This document shows, in pieces, positions 1 to 10,351 of a stretch of DNA of 64,000 nucleotides (position 1 is the stretch's first letter; every line of letters begins with the position of its first letter). The DNA lies in the NCBI GenBank assembly GCA_963729875.1, contig CAVSPR010000002.1, forward strand, positions 740,093 to 804,092, written 5' to 3'. The stretch comes from DATBSL01 sp963729875 (GTDB lineage Bacteria; Acidobacteriota; Vicinamibacteria; Fen-336). Both the position numbers and the translations under genes were made by a program. Below the pieces are notes generated by a model, which was given only the letters and a program-made list of their open reading frames with translations, had not been told where the DNA came from and searched no databases.

Positions 1-135
1 GCCGTCGCCCCCCCGCAGTCCACCCTGCGGAAGTTCCGGGCTGAGTTCGAGTACCACGTGCGCGAGAAGAAGTGCTGGAAGACGGTGGCGCCGACGTTCG
101 AGGAGGCGCTGGCGAAGAGCGGGGTGAGCGCATGA
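1..135 (+). CDS. nuoF: Probable NADH-quinone oxidoreductase subunit F, C-terminal end (partial)
   Basis: Only the last 44 codons are in the window; the gene starts upstream. The tail contains STLRKFRAEFEYHVREKKC, which resembles the end of NuoF, the FMN- and NADH-binding subunit of complex I, where a helix of the form FRxEFExHIxEKxC follows the cluster-binding domain. The stop codon TGA (133-135) overlaps the ATG of nuoH (132), so the two genes are translationally coupled. NuoG would normally lie between them and is missing here. The assignment rests on a short tail and the location, so it is moderately sure only. Confidence 0.55.
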   Translation, partial: AVAPPQSTLRKFRAEFEYHVREKKCWKTVAPTFEEALAKSGVSA

Positions 136-1193
136 GCCTCTCCCCGGCCGTCCAGGAGCTCGTCCTCGCCGCGGTCAAGGTTGCGGTCGTGGTGGGGGTC
201 CTCCTCCTGCTGTTCTCGGTCATGACCTGGATCGAGCGGAGGACGCTCGCGTTCATGCAGTACCGCCTCGGCCCGAACCGCACGGGGCCGTGGGGGATCC
301 TCCAGCCCATCGCCGACGGCATCAAGCTCTTCTTCAAGGAGGAGGTGATGCCGGCCGCGGCGAACAAGTGGGGCTTCCTCGCCGCCCCGGTGGTGGCCGT
401 CGCGACCGCGCTGCTCGCGGTCGCGGTCCTGCCCTACGGGCCGCCGTTCACCCTGCCCGCGTGGGGCCTGCTGCCAGAGTGGCTGCGGGGCCGCACCGTA
501 CAGCTCCAGATCGCCGCCATCGACGTGGGTCTCCTCTTCATCTTCGCGGTCACCGCCCTCGGTGTCTACGGGATCGTGCTCGCCGGCTGGTCGGCCAACA
601 ACAAGTACACGCTGCTCGGCGGCCTGCGTTCCTCGGCCCAGATGTTCTCCTACGAGCTCGCCCTCGGCCTGAGCTGGGTGGGTGTCATCATGCTCGCCGG
701 CTCCTTCCAGATCACGGACATCGTGAACGCGCAGGCCGGGTGGTTCTGGAAGTGGAACGCCTTCGTCCAGCTCCCGGCGTTCCTCGTCTACTTCATGGCC
801 GCCACCGCCGAGGTGGCGCGCATCCCGTTCGACCTCCCGGAGGGGGAAGCCGAGCTCGTGGCCGGCTTCCACACCGAGTACTCGTCGATGCGCTTCGCGC
901 TCATACAGATGGCCGAGTACATCAACATGATCACGGTCTCGGTGCTCGGCACCAACCTCTTCCTGGGCGGGTGGCACCCGGGGATCCCCGGCCTGCCTTT
1001 CGAGGGCCTCCCCGGCTTCGTCTGGTGGGGAGCCAAGGTCTTCCTGGTCCTCTTCGTCTTCATCTGGCTGCGGGGGACGCTGCCCCGCGTCCGCTACGAC
1101 CAGCTGATGAACTTCGGCTGGAAGGTGCTCGTCCCGGTGGCCGCGGTGTGGATCCTGATCACCGCCACCGGCGTCGCCCTCGCGGGGCGGTGA
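132..1193 (+). CDS. nuoH: NADH-quinone oxidoreductase subunit H
   Basis: A 353-residue membrane subunit of complex I at the junction of the quinone site and the proton-pumping arm. The family signatures are plain: RLGPNRTGPWGILQPIADG near residue 45, and PFDLPEGEAELVAGFHTEYS near residue 235, the acidic loop facing the quinone cavity. About eight hydrophobic segments are visible. The ATG at 132 overlaps the upstream stop codon and gives the usual N-terminus; an upstream in-frame start at 72 would add an unrelated tail. nuoJ follows after 2 bases. nuoI, which usually stands between nuoH and nuoJ, is absent. Confidence 0.97.
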   Translation: MSLSPAVQELVLAAVKVAVVVGVLLLLFSVMTWIERRTLAFMQYRLGPNRTGPWGILQPIADGIKLFFKEEVMPAAANKWGFLAAPVVAVATALLAVAVLPYGPPFTLPAWGLLPEWLRGRTVQLQIAAIDVGLLFIFAVTALGVYGIVLAGWSANNKYTLLGGLRSSAQMFSYELALGLSWVGVIMLAGSFQITDIVNAQAGWFWKWNAFVQLPAFLVYFMAATAEVARIPFDLPEGEAELVAGFHTEYSSMRFALIQMAEYINMITVSVLGTNLFLGGWHPGIPGLPFEGLPGFVWWGAKVFLVLFVFIWLRGTLPRVRYDQLMNFGWKVLVPVAAVWILITATGVALAGR

Positions 1194-1195
1194 AC

Positions 1196-1687
1196 ATGGA
1201 CGCCATCATCTTCTACGTCTTCGCCGTGATCGCCGTCGTCTCCGCGGTGGTGGTCATCGCCCAGCGCAACCCGATGACCTCGGCCTTCGCCCTCATCGTG
1301 ACCCTGTGCTCGATGAGCGTGATCTTCGCCCTGCTCGGCTCGCCGTTCATCGCCGTGCTGCAGGTGATCGTCTACGCCGGCGCGATCATGGTGCTGTTCC
1401 TCTTCGTCCTCATGCTCCTCAACGTGAAGAGCGAGGAGGACACGCCCCTGCGCGGGGGCCGCACCCTGCGGGGCGTGGCGCTCGCTCTCGTCACCCTGCT
1501 CGTCCTGCAGGCGGGCGCGGTGCTCATGCGCGGCGAGCCCGGGCCCGCTCCCGGCTTCGACGCCTCCACCCGGAAGATGGCGGAGATCCTCTTCTCGCCG
1601 CACTTCCTCTACGTCTTCGAGGCCACTTCGATCCTCATCCTCGCCGCCCTCGTGGGGGCGGTGGTGCTGGCCAAGAAGGAGCTCTAG
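1196..1687 (+). CDS. nuoJ: NADH-quinone oxidoreductase subunit J
   Basis: A 163-residue, five-helix membrane subunit of complex I (ND6 family). The conserved third helix reads VIVYAGAIMVLFLFVLMLLN, with the Tyr-Ala-Gly-Ala-Ile core that contains the family's pi-bulge. The start is ATG, 2 bases after the nuoH stop, and nuoK begins 4 bases after its own stop. The position inside nuoH-J-K-L-M-N confirms the call. Confidence 0.97.
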   Translation: MDAIIFYVFAVIAVVSAVVVIAQRNPMTSAFALIVTLCSMSVIFALLGSPFIAVLQVIVYAGAIMVLFLFVLMLLNVKSEEDTPLRGGRTLRGVALALVTLLVLQAGAVLMRGEPGPAPGFDASTRKMAEILFSPHFLYVFEATSILILAALVGAVVLAKKEL

Positions 1688-1691
1688 GGCC

Positions 1692-2006
1692 ATGGACCAC
1701 CCCTCCTCGTTCGTCCACCACGCGGTCCTGCTGAGCCTCGTCCTCTTCGCCCTGGGCACGCTGGGGGTCTTCCTGCGCCGCAACGTGATCACCGTCCTCA
1801 TGTGCGTGGAGCTGATGCTCAACGGCGTGAACCTGGCCTTCGTGGCCTTCAGCCGCGCCGCGGGCACCCTCGACGGGCAGGTGCTCGTCTTCTTCGTGAT
1901 GGTGGTCGCGGCGGCCGAGGCCGCCGTCGGCCTCGCCATCGTGATCGCGCTCCACCGCCACCGCGACACGCTGGACGTGGACGCGTTCAACCTGATGAAG
2001 GGGTAG
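1692..2006 (+). CDS. nuoK: NADH-quinone oxidoreductase subunit K
   Basis: A 104-residue protein with three membrane helices (ND4L family), part of the proton-translocating arm of complex I. The two buried glutamates that matter for proton transfer are present: E40 in MCVELMLNGVNL and E76 in VVAAAEAAVGLA. The length is typical for the family. It lies 4 bases after nuoJ and 4 bases before nuoL. Confidence 0.97.
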   Translation: MDHPSSFVHHAVLLSLVLFALGTLGVFLRRNVITVLMCVELMLNGVNLAFVAFSRAAGTLDGQVLVFFVMVVAAAEAAVGLAIVIALHRHRDTLDVDAFNLMKG

Positions 2007-2010
2007 GACC

Positions 2011-3930
2011 GTGTTCGAGGATCGCGTTCTGAACGTCCTGCCCTTCGCCATCCTGCTCCTGCCCCTCGGGGGGTTCGTGGTCCTCTCGCTGTTCGGCGAC
2101 TGGATCAAGCGGGACAAGGAAGACCGGGGCGCCGGCTGGCTCGCGTGCGCCACCGTGATCGGGGCTTTCGTCCTCGCCGCGTGGACGACCGTGCGGCTCT
2201 ACGGGCTGGTGGGAGGGCCGGACGGCCTGCGCTTCTCCCAGCCCTACCTGGGCTTCGAGTGGATCGAGGCGGGCGGGTTCCGGGTGCCGTTCAGCCTGCT
2301 GGTGGACCCGCTCTCGTGCGTCATGATGCTGGTCGTCACCGGCGTCGGCTCCCTCATCCACGTCTACTCGCTGGGCTACATGGCCCACGACGACGAGCAG
2401 GTCGCGTTCTTCTCCTACCTGAACCTGTTCACGTTCTTCATGCTGCTGCTCGTGCTGGGCGGCAGCCTGCCCCTCCTTTTCGTCGGCTGGGAGGGGGTGG
2501 GGCTCTGCTCGTACCTGCTCATCGGGTTCTGGTACAAGCGGGACAGCGCCGCCGCCGCCGGCCTCAAGGCGTTCGTGGTGAACCGCATCGGCGACGTGGG
2601 GCTCATCCTGGGGATGGTCTTCATCTACCACGCCTTCGGCAGCCTCGACCTCGTGGACATCGTGGACAACGCGGGCTCGCTCGCCCCGGAGGCGCTGTGG
2701 GAGTGGGGGCCGGTGACGGTCGCCTGCCTCCTCCTCTTCCTGGGCGCGACCGGCAAGAGCGCCCAGATCCCCCTCCACGTCTGGCTGCCGGACGCCATGG
2801 AGGGCCCGACCCCGGTCTCGGCCCTCATCCACGCCGCCACGATGGTGACGGCGGGCGTCTACATGGTGGCCCGCCTCGGGCCGCTCTATCACCAGTCGGA
2901 GACGGCGATGCTGGTCGTGGCGGTGACGGGCACCGTCACCGCCCTCATGGCGGGGACGATCGCGATCGTGCAGACCGACATCAAGCGCGTGCTCGCGTAC
3001 TCGACGGTGAGCCAGCTCGGCTTCATGTTCCTCGCCGCCGGGGTGGGGGCCTTCGGGGTGGCCGTCTTCCATCTCTACACCCACGCGTTCTTCAAGGCGC
3101 TCCTGTTCCTCGGCTCGGGGTCCGTCATCCACGCCATGTCCGGCGAGCAGGACATGAGGAAGATGGGAGGACTCCGAAAGAAGATCCCCTGGACCTTCTG
3201 GACCTTCCTGGTGGGGACGCTCGCCATCGCCGGCATCCCGCCGCTGGCCGGCTTCTTCAGCAAGGACGAGATCCTCCTCGAGACGCTCGGCACCGGCCAC
3301 ACGGTCCTCTTCGGCCTCGCTCTGTTCACCGCGCTCCTCACCGCCGCCTACATGGCGCGGCTGCTGTTCCTGACGTTCTTCGGCGAGTTCCGCGGCAGCC
3401 CCGAAGCCGAGCACCACCTCCACGAGTCGCCGTGGTCGATGCTCGGACCCCTCGTCGTCCTCGCGATCGGATCCGCCGTCGCCGGGTTCGTCAGCATCCC
3501 GCACGTCGTGCAGCCGGTCCTCCGGCTCCCGGCGGAGGCGCCCCACCACGTGGCCTGGCTGCCGGTCGTGGCCACCCTCTCCGGCGTCGTCGGCATCCTG
3601 ATCGCCTGGTACCTCTACCTCTCCATGCCGGACCTGCGGGCCTCGCTCGCGAGGCCGCTCCGGCCGGCGCTGCGCCTCTTCGGCGCGAAGTACTTCTTCG
3701 ACGACGTGTACAACGGCTTCGTCCGCCGCGCGGTCGTGGGCGGCAGCGACTCGCTCCTGTGGAAGCGCGTGGACGCGGGCCTGATCGACGGCATGGTGAA
3801 CGGGGCCGGGCGGATCGCCGTCTGGTGGTCCGAGCGCCTGCGGCCCGTGCAGACCGGCTTCGTCCGCCACTACGCGCTGCTCGTCCTCGCGGGGGCGGTC
3901 GCCCTCGTCTCCTACCTCCTGTGGTCATGA
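2011..3930 (+). CDS. nuoL: NADH-quinone oxidoreductase subunit L
   Basis: A 639-residue antiporter-like subunit (ND5) at the distal end of complex I. The core has the proton-channel motif GKSAQIPLHVWLPDAMEGPT near residues 248-267 and FYLHTHAFFKA-type sequence (HLYTHAFFKALLFL) near 350, with the lysine and histidines of the pumping path. The C-terminal part should form the long lateral helix that ties the antiporter subunits together. The start is GTG, 4 bases after nuoK. The stop overlaps the nuoM start as ATGA. Confidence 0.97.
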   Translation: MFEDRVLNVLPFAILLLPLGGFVVLSLFGDWIKRDKEDRGAGWLACATVIGAFVLAAWTTVRLYGLVGGPDGLRFSQPYLGFEWIEAGGFRVPFSLLVDPLSCVMMLVVTGVGSLIHVYSLGYMAHDDEQVAFFSYLNLFTFFMLLLVLGGSLPLLFVGWEGVGLCSYLLIGFWYKRDSAAAAGLKAFVVNRIGDVGLILGMVFIYHAFGSLDLVDIVDNAGSLAPEALWEWGPVTVACLLLFLGATGKSAQIPLHVWLPDAMEGPTPVSALIHAATMVTAGVYMVARLGPLYHQSETAMLVVAVTGTVTALMAGTIAIVQTDIKRVLAYSTVSQLGFMFLAAGVGAFGVAVFHLYTHAFFKALLFLGSGSVIHAMSGEQDMRKMGGLRKKIPWTFWTFLVGTLAIAGIPPLAGFFSKDEILLETLGTGHTVLFGLALFTALLTAAYMARLLFLTFFGEFRGSPEAEHHLHESPWSMLGPLVVLAIGSAVAGFVSIPHVVQPVLRLPAEAPHHVAWLPVVATLSGVVGILIAWYLYLSMPDLRASLARPLRPALRLFGAKYFFDDVYNGFVRRAVVGGSDSLLWKRVDAGLIDGMVNGAGRIAVWWSERLRPVQTGFVRHYALLVLAGAVALVSYLLWS

Positions 3931-5498
3931 GCCCCGTGAACACCCACCTGCTGAGCCTGCTCATCTTCCTGCCGGTGGCGGGGGCCTTGCTCGTGGCCCT
4001 CACCCGGCGCGAGTCGGAGTCGCTGCAGAAGACCGTCGGCCTCGCTGTCTCCGGGGCCGCCTTCGCGCTGTCCCTGACCCTCGTCCTGGGCTTCCGCAGC
4101 GTGGCGGGGCTGCAGTTCGTCGAGCAGCGGCCCTGGATCCCGGCCTGGGGCATCGGCTACCACGTCGGCATCGACGGCCTGTCGCTGTGGCTCGTGATCC
4201 TGACCACGTTCCTGACCCCGCTGTGCCTGCTCGGGTCGTGGAAGTCGATCACGAGCCGGGTGCGGGAGTTCGTCGTCTTCATGCTGCTGCTCGAGGCGGG
4301 GATGGTCGGGGTCTTCGTGGCCCTCGACCTGTTCCTCTTCTACGTGTTCTGGGAGGCCATGCTCATCCCGATGTACTTCCTCATCGGGATCTGGGGCCAC
4401 GAGCGGCGCATCTACGCGGCGGTCAAGTTCTTCCTCTACACCTTCGCCGGCAGCGTGCTGATGCTCGTCGCGTTCCTGGTCCTGTACAAGAACGCCGGCC
4501 TCGGCACCTTCGACATCCCGAAGCTCGTGGCCGCCCCGGTCGACCCCGCCCTGCAGACGTGGCTCTTCCTCGCCTGCGCCCTCGCCTTTGCGATCAAGGT
4601 GCCGATGTGGCCGTTCCACACCTGGCTCCCCGACGCGCACGTCGAGGCACCGACCGCCGGCTCGGTCATCCTCGCCGGCGTGCTGCTGAAGATGGGCGGC
4701 TACGGCTTCCTGCGGCTGGCCATCCCGCTCTTCCCCGACGCGGCCATGCGCTTCGCCCCGCTCGTGGGCGTCCTCGCCGTGATCGGGATCGTCTACGGGG
4801 CGCTCGTCTCCCTGGTGCAGCCGGACCTGAAGAAGCTGGTGGCCTACTCCTCGGTCTCCCACCTCGGCTTCGTGATGCTCGGCATCGCGGCCTTCACCAC
4901 CACCGGGGTGGTGGGGGCGGTGTACCAGATGCTCAACCACGGCATCTCGACGGGGGCCCTCTTCTTCCTGGTGGGGATGCTCTACGACCGGCGCCACACC
5001 CGGCTCATCTCGGAGTTCGGCGGGCTCAAGGCGATCATGCCGTGGTACTTCGCCGTCTTCCTCCTGATCAGCCTCTCCTCGATCGGCGTGCCCGGCTTCA
5101 ACGGCTTCGTCGGCGAGTTCCTGATCCTGGTCGGCTCCTGGCCGTTCAGCCGGTGGATGGTGGTCGTGGCCTCCCTCGGCGTGATCCTCGCCGCCGGCTA
5201 CGTGCTGTGGATGGTGAAGCGCGTCTTCTACGGCGAAGTCACGAACCCGAAGAACCTCGGGCTGCCCGACCTCTCCGCCCGCGAGGCGGCGGTGCTGGTG
5301 CCGCTCGTCGTCCTGGCGATCGTCATGGGCGTCGCGAGCCCCGCCTTCACCCGCCGCATCGAGCCCACGGTGGACGCCCTCGTGCTCCAGGTGAGGGAGA
5401 GGACGCGGCCGGTGAGGGCGGCGACCGCGGCCCCCGCGGCGGCCCCGGCGGAGGAGGTGCGACCGGTGGCCGCACCGGTGACTGGGGGGCGGCCATGA
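3927..5498 (+). CDS. nuoM: NADH-quinone oxidoreductase subunit M
   Basis: A 523-residue antiporter-like subunit (ND4) of complex I. The family motifs are WEAMLIPMYFLIGIWG near residue 144, holding the helix-5 glutamate, and KVPMWPFHTWLPDAHVEAPT near 225 with the pumping lysine. The last 40 residues are a soluble Ala/Pro/Val-rich tail with no recognisable motif. The ATG at 3927 overlaps the nuoL stop and the stop overlaps the nuoN start, so L, M and N are translationally coupled. Confidence 0.97.
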   Translation: MSPVNTHLLSLLIFLPVAGALLVALTRRESESLQKTVGLAVSGAAFALSLTLVLGFRSVAGLQFVEQRPWIPAWGIGYHVGIDGLSLWLVILTTFLTPLCLLGSWKSITSRVREFVVFMLLLEAGMVGVFVALDLFLFYVFWEAMLIPMYFLIGIWGHERRIYAAVKFFLYTFAGSVLMLVAFLVLYKNAGLGTFDIPKLVAAPVDPALQTWLFLACALAFAIKVPMWPFHTWLPDAHVEAPTAGSVILAGVLLKMGGYGFLRLAIPLFPDAAMRFAPLVGVLAVIGIVYGALVSLVQPDLKKLVAYSSVSHLGFVMLGIAAFTTTGVVGAVYQMLNHGISTGALFFLVGMLYDRRHTRLISEFGGLKAIMPWYFAVFLLISLSSIGVPGFNGFVGEFLILVGSWPFSRWMVVVASLGVILAAGYVLWMVKRVFYGEVTNPKNLGLPDLSAREAAVLVPLVVLAIVMGVASPAFTRRIEPTVDALVLQVRERTRPVRAATAAPAAAPAEEVRPVAAPVTGGRP

Positions 5499-6949
5499 TG
5501 GGCTCCGTGCTCGACCTCCGCCCCATCGCCCCCGCGGCGATCGTCGCCGTCACCGGGCTCGTGGTGCTCCTCGCCCAGGCCTTCACTCCCCGCGGCAAGA
5601 GCTCGCCCTCGGCCGCGCTGTCGCTCGCCGGTCTCGCCGCTGCGCTCGTCTCCGTCTGGCTCCTCGCGACCGGCCCCGGCCGGGGCTCGGTGATGGCGGG
5701 CGCCGTGGCCGCCGACGACTTCTCGCTCTTCCTGCACGTCCTGATCCTCGGCGTCGCCGCCGTCACCGTGCTCCTCTCGCCCTCCTACCTGCGCTCGTGC
5801 GGGATCGAGCGGGGCGAGTACTACGCGCTGCTGCTCTTCTCGGTGGTGGGCATGCTGGGGCTCGTGTCGAGCATCGAGCTCGTCTCCCTCTTCGTGGCCC
5901 TCGAGATCATGTCGATCGCCCTCTACGGGATGGCGGGCATGGACCGCAGGCGGCCGGAGAGCCAGGAGTCGGCCCTGAAGTACTTCGTGACCGGGGCCTT
6001 CGCCTCGGCGTTCTTCCTGTACGGGATCGCGCTTCTCTACGGGGCGAGCGGCAGCACCTCGCTCGAGAAGGTGGCGCGCGCGATGGGGATGCTCACCCCC
6101 TCGTCGCTGCCCCTCGCGATCCTCGGGACCGCCCTCCTCCTCGTGGGCTTCGGCTTCAAGGTCGCGAGCGTCCCCTTCCACATGTGGGCGCCCGACGTGT
6201 ACGAGGGAGCGCCCACCACCGTCACCGCGTTCATGTCGGCGGGGGTCAAGGCGGCGGCCTTCGGGGCCCTGCTGCGGGTCTTCGACTCGGCGCTGCCCGC
6301 GCTCGCCTCCCAGTGGCGGCCGCTCGTGGCGGTCCTCGCGATCGTCACCATGATCGTAGGCAACCTCGCCGCCCTCGCCCAGTCGAACCTCAAGCGGATG
6401 CTGGCCTACTCCTCGATCGCCCACGCGGGGTACCTCCTCAGCGCGTTCGTGGCCGCGCCCCGGGTGGCCGGCGAGGCGATGCTCTTCTACCTGGTGGCCT
6501 ACGCCGCGGTGAACCTGGGGGCCTTCGGCACGATCGCTGCGCTCACGCGGGACGGCCGGGAGCCCCTCGCGCTGCGGGACGTGGCCGGGCTCGCCCAGCG
6601 GAGGCCGGCGCTGGCCGCCGCCCTCGCCGTCTTCCTCGTCTCGCTGACCGGGATCCCGATCACCGCCGGCTTCGTGGGCAAGTTCTACCTCTTCAACGCC
6701 GCGGTGGCCGCCGGCTGGGTCGTGCTCGCGCTCGTGGGCGTCGTCATGAGCGTCGTCTCGGCCTACTACTACCTGCGGGTGGTGGTGGCGATGTACATGG
6801 CCGAGCCGGTGGGGGAGGACACCTGGTCCGCGGTCTCCCCCGCGTCCACCTTCGCCCTCGCCGTGTCCGCCGCCCTCACGCTGCTCCTCGGCGTGTGGCC
6901 GGCCCCGCTCCTGGCCCTCGCCCGCATCGCCGCCCGCAGCTTGATGTAG
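5495..6949 (+). CDS. nuoN: NADH-quinone oxidoreductase subunit N
   Basis: A 484-residue antiporter-like subunit (ND2) and the last complex I gene of the operon. It shows GFGFKVASVPFHMWAPDVYE near residue 215, followed by GAPTTVTAFMSAGVKAAAF, and KYFVTGAFASAFFLYG near 165. Two adjacent ATGs (5495 and 5498) are possible starts; the first overlaps the nuoM stop codon. The gene ends facing the minus-strand peptidase gene, with a hairpin between them. Confidence 0.96.
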   Translation: MMGSVLDLRPIAPAAIVAVTGLVVLLAQAFTPRGKSSPSAALSLAGLAAALVSVWLLATGPGRGSVMAGAVAADDFSLFLHVLILGVAAVTVLLSPSYLRSCGIERGEYYALLLFSVVGMLGLVSSIELVSLFVALEIMSIALYGMAGMDRRRPESQESALKYFVTGAFASAFFLYGIALLYGASGSTSLEKVARAMGMLTPSSLPLAILGTALLLVGFGFKVASVPFHMWAPDVYEGAPTTVTAFMSAGVKAAAFGALLRVFDSALPALASQWRPLVAVLAIVTMIVGNLAALAQSNLKRMLAYSSIAHAGYLLSAFVAAPRVAGEAMLFYLVAYAAVNLGAFGTIAALTRDGREPLALRDVAGLAQRRPALAAALAVFLVSLTGIPITAGFVGKFYLFNAAVAAGWVVLALVGVVMSVVSAYYYLRVVVAMYMAEPVGEDTWSAVSPASTFALAVSAALTLLLGVWPAPLLALARIAARSLM

Positions 6950-6959
6950 CGGCGGGCTC

Positions 6960-6990
6960 GGCCCCCGCTCCCTCAGCCGAGCAGGGGGCC
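6960..6990. terminator. Hairpin between convergent nuoN and the M23-like gene
   Basis: GGCCCCCGCTC (6960-6970) pairs with GAGC-A-GGGGGCC (6979-6990): 11 base pairs with one bulged A and an 8-base loop. It sits 10 bases after the nuoN stop and runs into the last codons of the minus-strand gene. No T-run follows on either strand, so it may stop or protect transcripts from both sides rather than act as a classic intrinsic terminator. Confidence 0.5.
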
Positions 6991-7865
6991 GATCACCGCC
7001 GGGTCCACGGCCACGCCGTGGAGGTAGACGCGCCACTGCAGCAGGGGAGCCGGGGCGAGGCCCGTGTCCCCCGAGAGGCCGACCACGGCGGCGGCCGGCA
7101 CCGGATCGCCGGCGCGGACGTCCGTCCGCGAGAGGTGCTCGAGGACGCTGAGGACGCCCTGGCCGTGGTCGATCACGACCGTCAGGCCGGACAGCACGAG
7201 CGGCCCCGCGAGGAGGACGGTGCCCGCCGCGGGGGCGCGGACCGGCGTGCCCGGCGGCACGGCGTAGTCGAGGCCGCGGTGCCGCTCTCCCTGCAGCGCG
7301 TCCACGAGCTCCTCGACCTCGGCGGCGCCGGTGTGGGTCCGCGGCTCCCCGAAGCCGCTGCCGATGGCGCCGACCGGGGGCAGCAACCGGCCGGGAGCCG
7401 GGCTCTTCGACTCGGTGCGCAGGACCGCGAGCAGTCGCCGGCCGTCGCGTGCGGCCTGCGGGTGGGCGAGGAGGACCCGGAGCCGCTCGTCGAGAAAGAC
7501 GTGCCGCGGCGGGTAGACGCGCGGACCGAGCGTGATCGGGATGGCGATGCGCTGCTCGCCGCCGCGGGCGGCGATCTCGACGCCCAGGGTGGCGGACCCG
7601 GCCTCGGAGGCGGCCGCGACCGGCACGAGGGCCCGGAGGACCCCGCGGTCCGGGTAGAAAGGCGCCCGGCGGCCGTCGAGGAGCGCCCACGCGCCCCCGA
7701 GGCGGGCCCGCGAGGCGATGCGCACCACGACGACACCTCCCGGGAAGGTCCGCGTGACGTCCACGCGGAACGTCACCCGCCCGACGCGCCGGACGATCTC
7801 CTGGGCGGGGCTCGGTGGGGCCGGCCCAGCCAGGAGGAGCGCGCCCAGCGCGAGCGCCCGCCGTC

Positions 7866-7869
<4 letters not shown>
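6973..7869 (-). CDS. Secreted M23/LytM-like protein with a degenerate active site
   Basis: A 298-residue exported protein: the N-terminus MRRRALALGALLLAGPAPPSPA is a signal peptide, and the C-terminal 120 residues have the LytM (M23 peptidase) layout. The first two zinc ligands are present as HRGLDYAVPPGTPV (HxxxD). The LEHLS strand is also there. The final HxH motif, usually PHLHF or PHLHW, reads PLLQW, so both the catalytic His and the third zinc ligand are lost. A bound-zinc hydrolase is therefore unlikely. Inactive LytM proteins of other bacteria, such as EnvC and NlpD, activate amidases, and a similar role is possible here. The ATG overlaps the selA stop, so it is coupled to selA. Confidence 0.75.
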
Positions 7870-9263
<1,394 letters not shown>

Positions 9264-9340
9264 CAAGGAAAAATATACACGCAGACGACGCCGGGATGGC
9301 CGCGGTCGCCGCGCCGCGGCGCGTGGTATCCTGCGCGCCT

Positions 9341-9748
9341 ATGGGTCGGGACCGCCCGCCGGACTTCGCGGATCGCCTGCCACGCGTGGTCCCCAAGGAG
9401 GAGAAGGACATCTCGCATCTCTCCGACGAGATGGCCGACCTGCTCTACCCGGGCCGCCGGCCGCGGCCGTTCCGGATCGGCCTGAGCTTCTCCGCGTTCG
9501 AAGGACCGGGCTACGAGAGGGCGGTAGCCGCGGCCCGCCGCTCGCCGGTCTACCGCGAGGAGCCGGGCCGGGACGCAGTGCGCCACCACGCTGCGTTCGA
9601 CGCGGGCGAGGCGCGCGCGGCGCGGGACCTCTTCGAGATCCTGCGGGAGCGGCCGGACGCCGAGGTGCTCGTGGACGGGAAGAAGGTCCCGTACGCCCAC
9701 GAGCTGTGGCTGCCCCTGTTCTGGATCTTCGTGGGCGGCGAGGCCTGA
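9341..9748 (+). CDS. Hypothetical protein
   Basis: A 135-residue soluble protein that I do not recognise. It begins MGRDRPPDFADRLPRVVPKE and ends with a hydrophobic stretch, LWLPLFWIFVGGEA. It is rich in Arg, Glu and Asp, with no signal peptide and no clear motif. The ATG at 9341 is chosen over an upstream in-frame start at 9296 because the intervening sequence looks non-coding. It is followed after 3 bases by the next gene, and the three genes 9341-11148 appear to be co-transcribed with purH. Confidence 0.7.
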   Translation: MGRDRPPDFADRLPRVVPKEEKDISHLSDEMADLLYPGRRPRPFRIGLSFSAFEGPGYERAVAAARRSPVYREEPGRDAVRHHAAFDAGEARAARDLFEILRERPDAEVLVDGKKVPYAHELWLPLFWIFVGGEA

Positions 9749-9751
9749 GGC

Positions 9752-10351
9752 GTGTCTCTCCCGGAGGACCTCGACCGTCTCGACGTCGCGCTCCGCCAGC
9801 TACAGGTGAAGTGGGACCTCTTCTTCAACGGCGCGGAGAGGAAGCCGCCCTCGGAGCTGCAGGCGCAGGTGGAGACTCTGATCCGGCGCCACGCGGGCAC
9901 CGACATCCGGAACAACGCCGAGCGCTTCCGCTACCAGAGCCTGAGCGCCCGCTTCACGACCTTCAACGAGCTCTGGCAGAAGCGGCTGCGGGCGCGCGAG
10001 GAGGGCAAGGTCTTCGGGCTGCACGGTCTGCGCGCCGACCAGCTGCCCCCGCCGGCTCCCGCCGGCCCGGCTCCCGCGGCGCCCCGCGCCGGCGGACCCG
10101 GCGCCCGCCCGGGGGAGTTCCGGGTGGCCGACCCGTCGGCGGACGTCTCCTCCGTGAAGGCTCTCTACGAGCGCTTCGCGGAGGAGCGGCGGCGCGCGGG
10201 CGAGGGGCCCCCACCCGCGTTCGAGAGCTTCCGCGACCTGATCGGCCAGCAGACCGCCCGCATCCGGGCGGAGAAGGGGGCCGCCGCGGTCGACTTCCGG
10301 CTCGAGACGAAGGGCGGCAAGGTCTCGCTCAAGGCGCGGATCGTGAAGTGA
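9752..10351 (+). CDS. Hypothetical protein, possibly MXAN_5187 C-terminal-like
   Basis: A 199-residue soluble protein. Residues 1-85 are helical and charged (KWDLFFNGAERKPPSELQ, then RFRYQSLSARFTTFNELW), followed by a Pro/Ala-rich linker near 95-120 and a second helical part. The first part recalls a domain described in Myxococcus MXAN_5187-type proteins, where FFxGxERxxP and RFRYxxLxxRFxxxxxxW patterns occur; that is from memory and is tentative. The start is GTG, 3 bases after the upstream stop. The stop overlaps the next GTG start as GTGA. Confidence 0.65.
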   Translation: MSLPEDLDRLDVALRQLQVKWDLFFNGAERKPPSELQAQVETLIRRHAGTDIRNNAERFRYQSLSARFTTFNELWQKRLRAREEGKVFGLHGLRADQLPPPAPAGPAPAAPRAGGPGARPGEFRVADPSADVSSVKALYERFAEERRRAGEGPPPAFESFRDLIGQQTARIRAEKGAAAVDFRLETKGGKVSLKARIVK

